Assembly (NCBI RefSeq): GCF_034652275.1
Contig: NZ_JAXIWG010000003.1
Span: forward strand, 434,001 to 498,000
From: Yoonia sp034652275
GTDB lineage: Bacteria; Pseudomonadota; Alphaproteobacteria; Rhodobacterales; Rhodobacteraceae
Length of the DNA: 64,000 nucleotides
Reading direction: 5' to 3'
Shown: piece by piece, positions 59,447 through 64,000 of the stretch
How the letters are laid out: the number at the start of each line of letters is the position of its first letter
Numbering within the stretch: the first letter of the stretch is position 1
Translations under genes and position numbers: made by a program
The notes under the pieces: generated by a model
The model's input: the letters and a program-made list of their open reading frames with translations, nothing else
What the model was told of the DNA's origin: nothing
Database searches by the model: none

Positions 59447-61036
59447 ATGGCTTTTGCGACACGCATGAACAGACGTCAGTTGCTGCGGTCGGGCGCTGCG
59501 ACCGCTGCCGCTCTGATGGCCTCTGGCGTCATGGCGCAGGATGCAACCGTGCAGGCCGATCCGGTGCCGTTTTCCTTCGACATCCTGACCGAGACCGCGC
59601 AAGCGCAGGCTGCGGCCCCCTATGCCGAACCCATCCGCCCCGAGGGATTTCTGGGTGCGCTCGATTATGACGACTACCGGCTGATCCGCTTCCGTGCCGA
59701 TCGCGCGCGCTGGGCCGAGAGCGACGCTGGCTTCCATGTCCATGCGTTCCACACCGGCTGGCTATTCGGTGAACCTGTCAAGCTGTTCGAGGTCACGCGC
59801 GACGCCGATAGCCTGATCGCGACACCGATGGTCTTTTCGACTGCGGATTTCGAATATCTCAACGATCTGGCCGACCGCGTGCCTGCGGGGGCCGAACTGC
59901 CCGGTGTGGCCGGTTTCCGGCTGAACACGCCGCTGAACCATCCTGACCGCTTCGATGAACTGGTGTCCTTTCTGGGGGCCAGCTATTTCCGCGCCCTTGG
60001 CCGCGACAGCCGCTATGGGCTGAGCGCGCGGGGACTGGCGCTGAACACCGCAGGCCCCCAGCCCGAGGAATTCCCCCGCTTCACGCGCTTTTATCTGGAA
60101 CGTCCGTCGCAGGGTGCGGGTGAAACAATCGTCTATGCCTTGCTCGACAGCCCCAGCGTCAGCGGTGCCTACCGCTTTGTGATCCGCCCCGGTGACACGA
60201 CCGAGATGGACGTGACCGCGCGTCTGTTCTTCCGAGCCGATGTGGCCGAAATGGGGATCGCGCCCCTGACCTCGATGTTCCTGTTCAACGGCGTCAACCG
60301 CGCTGGGTTCGATGATTACCGCCCCCGCGTGCATGACAGCGACGGGCTGCGGATCGTGCAGCGCGGCGGTGATGTGATATGGCGTCCGCTGAACAACCCG
60401 TCCCGCCTTGCGGGATCTTATTTTGTCGAAAACAACCCCGTCAGTTTTGCGCTGCACCAGCGCGAACGCGACTTTGGCAAATACCTTGACGCGGGCGCGC
60501 ATTACGAAATGCGCCCCTCTCTCGAGGTGGTGCCGCAGGGCGATTGGGGGCCGGGTCATGTGCGTCTGATCGAGATCCCGACCGCGCTGGAGGTTGAGGA
60601 CAACATCGTCGCCTATTTCATCCCCGAAGGCACAGTTGCAGCAGGGGATACGCGTGAATTCGCCTACCAGCTTCGGTGGGGCGATCTGCCTGAAAGCGAT
60701 GGCGCTGAACTGGCGCATGTCGTGGAAACGCGCGCGGGTGCGGGCGGTGTATCCGGCGTCATCAACCCCGAGAACAAGCGCAAATTCGTCATTGATTTCA
60801 AGGGTGGCTTCTTGTCCCGCCTGACGCAAGCCGACGAACTTACCCCCGTTGTCACCGCGTCGGGGGGCGAGCTTGTCGCTGTTACGCTGGCTCCCGTCGA
60901 AGGCAGCGATCTTTGGCGCGTGGTGATCGACGTGCAATCCGACAGCGATCTCGTTGAACTTTCTGCCCATGTCGCGGGTTATGGCCGCAAGTTGACGGAA
61001 ACTTGGCTTTACCAGTGGATCAGACCCAATGCGTGA
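59447..61036 (+). CDS. opgG: Periplasmic glucan biosynthesis protein OpgG/MdoG
   Basis: A 529-residue periplasmic protein for osmoregulated periplasmic glucan synthesis, in which OpgG is thought to form or process branches. The N-terminus has a twin-arginine signal (NRRQLLRSGAATAAALMA, Arg9-Arg10). The family stretches FSFDILTETAQAQAAAPY, FFRADVAEMGIAPLTSMF and the closing LTETWLYQWI are clear. ATG 59447. Its stop overlaps the next small ORF by ATGCGTGA. In a two-protein set OpgG/OpgD it could also be OpgD. Confidence 0.92.
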   Translation: MAFATRMNRRQLLRSGAATAAALMASGVMAQDATVQADPVPFSFDILTETAQAQAAAPYAEPIRPEGFLGALDYDDYRLIRFRADRARWAESDAGFHVHAFHTGWLFGEPVKLFEVTRDADSLIATPMVFSTADFEYLNDLADRVPAGAELPGVAGFRLNTPLNHPDRFDELVSFLGASYFRALGRDSRYGLSARGLALNTAGPQPEEFPRFTRFYLERPSQGAGETIVYALLDSPSVSGAYRFVIRPGDTTEMDVTARLFFRADVAEMGIAPLTSMFLFNGVNRAGFDDYRPRVHDSDGLRIVQRGGDVIWRPLNNPSRLAGSYFVENNPVSFALHQRERDFGKYLDAGAHYEMRPSLEVVPQGDWGPGHVRLIEIPTALEVEDNIVAYFIPEGTVAAGDTREFAYQLRWGDLPESDGAELAHVVETRAGAGGVSGVINPENKRKFVIDFKGGFLSRLTQADELTPVVTASGGELVAVTLAPVEGSDLWRVVIDVQSDSDLVELSAHVAGYGRKLTETWLYQWIRPNA

Positions 61037-61208
61037 TTTTCTCCCCGAAGAGGATTCGGACATCGAACGGATCATCGCCGCGATTGGAGCGCCGCCTGCG
61101 GCACCTATGGTCGTTGTTCGGCAGGAACTTGAACGGTCGGGCACGCAGGTGTCGCACGGGCTGTTCCCGCGGCTGATCGGTGTGTTCATGCCAAAGGCTG
61201 GCCAGTAG
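61029..61208 (+). CDS. Small protein in the opg operon
   Basis: A 59-residue cytoplasmic acidic-to-neutral protein (MRDFLPEEDSDIERII ... LFPRLIGVFMPKAGQ). It overlaps opgG by 8 bases and ends 3 bases before opgH, so it must be translated with them. No membrane segment or family is recognised. Rhodobacter sphaeroides has been described with a third gene, opgI, between opgG and opgH; whether this is its equivalent is unknown to me. Confidence 0.65.
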   Translation: MRDFLPEEDSDIERIIAAIGAPPAAPMVVVRQELERSGTQVSHGLFPRLIGVFMPKAGQ

Positions 61209-61211
61209 ATC

Positions 61212-63002
61212 ATGCAAGACGCACAGCGGGGCGACCGCGATGTGACCGCTGTCCGCAGGTTGGCGCTGGCGGCCAGTGTGGCGGCGGGGCTTGTCGCTTT
61301 TGTCTTTTTCCTGCGCTTCGGGATCGCGGACGGGCTGGACGGAATTGACGTGCTGCGCAGCCTGTTGCTGCTGGTATCGACCTTCTGGCTGTCATGGGGC
61401 GCGATGCAGGCCTTCATCGGGCTGACCACACATGCGGCGCCCCCCGTGATCGACCGCAGCGCGCCGCTTGATGCGCGGATCGCCGTGCTGGTCCCGATCT
61501 ATCAAGAAGACCCCGTCACTACCTTCGCGCGGATCGCGGCGATGGATATGTCGCTGGCCGCGACAGGCCACGGTGACAGGTTCGATTTCGCGATCCTGTC
61601 GGATACCCGCGATGATGTCGTCGCAGCGCGCGAGAGGCTTTGGTATCTGCGCCTTTTGCGCGACCGGAACGGGCAGGGACGCATTTTCTATCGCCGCCGC
61701 GCCAGCAACAAGGGCAAGAAAGCGGGCAATGTCGAGGATTTCATCCGCACGTCGGGTGCGGCCTATGAATTTGCGATCATCCTTGATGCCGACAGCCTGA
61801 TCGAAGGCGAAACCATGGTCGAGATGGCCCGCCGGATGCAGGCGGACCCTGATCTGGGCCTGTTGCAGACCTTGCCGCGTATCATCGGCGCGCGGTCGCG
61901 TTTTGGCCGCGCGATGCAGTTTTCGGCGGCGTTCAATTCGCCCGTATTCGCGCGCGGCCTTGCGATGATGCAGGGGCGCACCGGCCCGTTCTGGGGGCAT
62001 AACGCGATCATCCGCACCCGCGCCTTTGCGCAAAGCTGCGGTTTGCCGGAACTCGCAGGCAAGCCCCCGTTCGGCGGCCATATCCTGAGTCATGATTACG
62101 TCGAAGCCGCGCTGCTGGCGCGCGCGGGCTGGACCGTGCGGCTAGATGACGATCTGGGCGGCAGCTACGAGGAAGGGCCGGAGAATATCGTCGATCATGC
62201 CAAACGCGACCGGCGCTGGTGCCAAGGCAACCTGCAACATGCGCGGCTGCTCTTTGCCCCCGGTCTGCGCGGGTGGAGCAGATTTGTCTTTCTGCAAGGC
62301 ATCCTCGCCTATCTGGCCTCGGTGGTCTGGCTGGCGTTCCTGCTGGCAAGCGTGGCCGCCCCTGTTTTTGGCCCGCCTGTCGTCTATTTCCCGACCCAGT
62401 ACTGGCCCTTGCCGGCGACGCCGCCCGATCAGACGACGCTGGCCGTGGCCTTGGTTATCGGCATTTTCGGTCTGCTGATCCTGCCCAAGCTGTTGATCGG
62501 TGCCGATGCGGTGCTGCGCGGGCGGGCGCGCGATTTCGGAGGCTGGTGGGCTGCGACCGCCTCGACCATGTCGGAACTGCTGCTGTCTTCGGTTACCGCT
62601 CCGATTTTCATGATGTACCAGACGCGGTCGGTGTTTCAGGTCCTGCTCGGACGTGACGGCGGTTGGCCTGCGCATGACCGAGGCGACGGGCGGTTGCGTG
62701 TGGCGGATGCCTTTGCTGCCTGCCACTGGATCGTGGTCTGTGGGCTGTTCGGTCTGGCTTTGGCCGCCACCCTGTCGCCGGGCCTTCTGCTGTGGTTCCT
62801 GCCGGTCACGCTGCCGATGGTGTTTTCGCCTTTCATCATCGCATGGACATCGCGCCCCGGCGCGCCGCAGCTGTTCCTCACACCCGAGGAACTGGCGCTT
62901 CCGCCGGTGATGCGGCTGCGCGCCACGGTGCTGGACGGATGGCAAGCCGGCGACGTGAACGACGAGCCCGAGCTTTTGTCGGGAGACATGCGCTATGTCT
63001 GA
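61212..63002 (+). CDS. opgH: Glucan glucosyltransferase OpgH/MdoH
   Basis: A 596-residue membrane glucosyltransferase that makes the beta-glucan backbone from UDP-glucose. Two N-terminal helices (about 14-34, 45-64) precede the GT2 domain: AVLVPIYQEDP, LSDTRDD, ILDADSLIEG (DAD near 191-193), and the acceptor motif with RDRRWCQGN. Further helices cover about 355-380, 405-425, 455-480 and 520-560. Shorter than E. coli MdoH at its N-terminus. Its stop overlaps opgC by ATGTCTGA. Confidence 0.95.
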   Translation: MQDAQRGDRDVTAVRRLALAASVAAGLVAFVFFLRFGIADGLDGIDVLRSLLLLVSTFWLSWGAMQAFIGLTTHAAPPVIDRSAPLDARIAVLVPIYQEDPVTTFARIAAMDMSLAATGHGDRFDFAILSDTRDDVVAARERLWYLRLLRDRNGQGRIFYRRRASNKGKKAGNVEDFIRTSGAAYEFAIILDADSLIEGETMVEMARRMQADPDLGLLQTLPRIIGARSRFGRAMQFSAAFNSPVFARGLAMMQGRTGPFWGHNAIIRTRAFAQSCGLPELAGKPPFGGHILSHDYVEAALLARAGWTVRLDDDLGGSYEEGPENIVDHAKRDRRWCQGNLQHARLLFAPGLRGWSRFVFLQGILAYLASVVWLAFLLASVAAPVFGPPVVYFPTQYWPLPATPPDQTTLAVALVIGIFGLLILPKLLIGADAVLRGRARDFGGWWAATASTMSELLLSSVTAPIFMMYQTRSVFQVLLGRDGGWPAHDRGDGRLRVADAFAACHWIVVCGLFGLALAATLSPGLLLWFLPVTLPMVFSPFIIAWTSRPGAPQLFLTPEELALPPVMRLRATVLDGWQAGDVNDEPELLSGDMRYV

Positions 63003-64000
63003 CATGATCGGCACCCCCGTCGCAGCAGGACGCGACCCCCGGCTGGATGTATTCCGCGGGCTGGCGCTGGTGATGATCTTCATCAACCATGCCCCGCGCA
63101 ACTGGCTCGAAAATTTCACCAACCGCAATTTCGGCTTTTCGGATGCGGCAGAAGGTTTTGTCTTCATGTCGGGGATCGCCGCCGGTATCGCCTATTCGGG
63201 GTCTTTCCGGCGCGGTGATCCGGTGACGGGAATCGCCCGCGTGCTGCGCCGTGTCTGGACGCTGTATCAGGTGCATATCCTGATCACCTTGGTTGCTCTT
63301 GCTATCGCTGCGGCTGCCGCACATTGGTTCGGCGCGCCCGAGATGATGCGCAAGCATGGTATTTGGGTGCTGGTGACCGACCCGCTGGGCTTTCTGATCG
63401 GGGTGCCGCTTTTGGGGCATCAGCTTGGCTATGTGAATATCCTGCCGCTGTATCTGGTGCTGTTGCTGCTGGTCCCGCCCGTGATCTGGGGCGCGCTGCG
63501 CTGGCCGCTGGTCGTGCTGGGCCTGTCTATCGCCGTCTGGCTGGCGGCGGGTATCCTGCGCGTCAATTTTCCGAACTACCCCCAGCAGGGCGGCTGGTTT
63601 CTTAACCCGTTCTCCTGGCAACTCTTGTTCGTCGTCGGGCTGCTGACAGGCGTCGCGCACAAGGCGGGGCGGCGGTTCGTGCCGGTCCTGCCGTGGTTGC
63701 AATGGCTGACGGGGGGCTTTTTGCTCTTGTCTCTAGTCTGGATGCAATGGCCCGATTTCGCGGCCGTCATGCGCGGCGGGCTGAGGGCGGCGCAGGATGC
63801 AGGCGTGCCGTGGGTGATTACGGGGTTCAACAAGACCTATCTGGCCGCACCCCGCCTGCTGCATATCCTTGCGCTGGCCTATTTTCTGTCGAGCTTTGCT
63901 ATCGTCAGACGGGCCTGCCATCATGCGATCGTGGCACCCTTGGCCCTGCTTGGCCAGCAGGCGCTGCCGGTTTTTGCGCTGGGCACCGTGCTGGCCTTTG
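62995..64000 (+). CDS. opgC: OpgC-like succinyl/acyltransferase, partial at window end
   Basis: The first 335 residues of a polytopic membrane protein of the OpgC family; the frame runs off the window without a stop. It begins with RDPRLDVFRGLALVMIFINH, carrying the Arg/His signature of acyltransferase-3/OpgC, and has at least eight hydrophobic segments. In Rhodobacter, OpgC adds succinyl groups to periplasmic glucans. ATG 62995 overlaps the opgH stop; ATG 63004 is an alternative. Adjacent to opgH, it fits the same pathway. Confidence 0.9.
   Translation, partial: MSDMIGTPVAAGRDPRLDVFRGLALVMIFINHAPRNWLENFTNRNFGFSDAAEGFVFMSGIAAGIAYSGSFRRGDPVTGIARVLRRVWTLYQVHILITLVALAIAAAAAHWFGAPEMMRKHGIWVLVTDPLGFLIGVPLLGHQLGYVNILPLYLVLLLLVPPVIWGALRWPLVVLGLSIAVWLAAGILRVNFPNYPQQGGWFLNPFSWQLLFVVGLLTGVAHKAGRRFVPVLPWLQWLTGGFLLLSLVWMQWPDFAAVMRGGLRAAQDAGVPWVITGFNKTYLAAPRLLHILALAYFLSSFAIVRRACHHAIVAPLALLGQQALPVFALGTVLAF

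Noticed and set aside
1..64000. Insertion sequence, prophage or integrated element
   Set aside because: No transposase, integrase, target-site duplication or tRNA-linked attachment site was found; only the gene at 41677 stands out in composition.

Overview
The window reads as a chromosomal segment of an alphaproteobacterium, most likely Rhodobacterales and probably the Roseobacter group. The basis is the gene set: an F0 operon atpI-atpB-atpE-atpX-atpF without the F1 genes, TrcR/DUF1013, a GT14-DUF5928 glycosyltransferase, a DUF1285-MoxR-DUF58-DUF4159 cluster, and ffh joined to the rpsP-rimM-trmD-rplS-rpmE block. Base composition is uniformly GC-rich except for one AT-richer gene at 41677-42342. 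I see no rRNA, tRNA, CRISPR array, transposase, integrase or phage gene. About 67 protein genes are supported, three of them too short for routine ORF calling.

Layout. 1-3.7 kb: an RhlE-like DEAD-box helicase behind a structured leader, then a chemotaxis receptor. 3.8-8.9 kb (minus strand): a translation and secretion block, ffh - GNAT acetyltransferase - chorismate mutase - rpsP - small membrane protein - rimM - trmD - rplS - rpmE, with tight overlaps. 9.1-11.7 kb: DoxX-like protein, LysR regulator, EamA exporter, ArsR regulator. 11.9-14.5 kb: ATP synthase F0. 14.5-20.2 kb: CPBP protease, FadR-type GntR regulator, OmpA lipoprotein, Ada-like and Nth DNA repair enzymes in divergent orientation, adenosine kinase. 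19.5-23 kb: a putative surface-glycan group (unknown Rossmann-like protein, sulfotransferase, GT14). 23-29.4 kb: HIT, ABC ATPase, zinc-ribbon protein, DNA polymerase I, Hsp20, secreted trypsin-like protease. 29.4-33.3 kb: glycolate oxidase glcDEF. 33.4-41.6 kb: DUF599 and a MoxR/vWA membrane-complex operon, with DUF1285 divergent from it. 41.7-49.7 kb: a SUKH-like orphan, serine hydrolase, aldehyde dehydrogenase, alpha/beta hydrolase, RNase T2, TrcR, and a pair of unknown membrane-anchored proteins. 49.8-54.6 kb: dnaX-ybaB-recR, a dual-specificity-type phosphatase, RsgA, a Pmp3-like peptide. 54.6-57.2 kb: oxyR divergent from a 1-Cys peroxiredoxin and a metallo-beta-lactamase-fold enzyme. 57.2-64 kb: a membrane acyltransferase divergent from the osmoregulated periplasmic glucan operon opgG - small ORF - opgH - opgC, which runs off the window.

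How the parts work together. The best regulatory link is a 19-bp inverted repeat TGGT-N11-ACCA followed by ATTTTGCC. It lies just upstream of both the GntR regulator (16057-16084) and glcD (33367-33393), 17 kb apart, which suggests the orphan regulator controls itself and glycolate oxidation. A second is the ATAG-N7-CTAT site between oxyR and the peroxiredoxin. The window also carries a family of dispersed intergenic mini-hairpin elements (core GGATATTT...CTCGGAAGATG), at least seven clear copies plus degenerate ones. One copy supplies the start of an acetyltransferase reading frame. Translational coupling is unusually uniform: five gene junctions use the same 8-base overlap ATGNNTGA.

Limits: all family assignments come from reading the translations, without database searches. 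Start codons were chosen from Shine-Dalgarno spacing and family habit.
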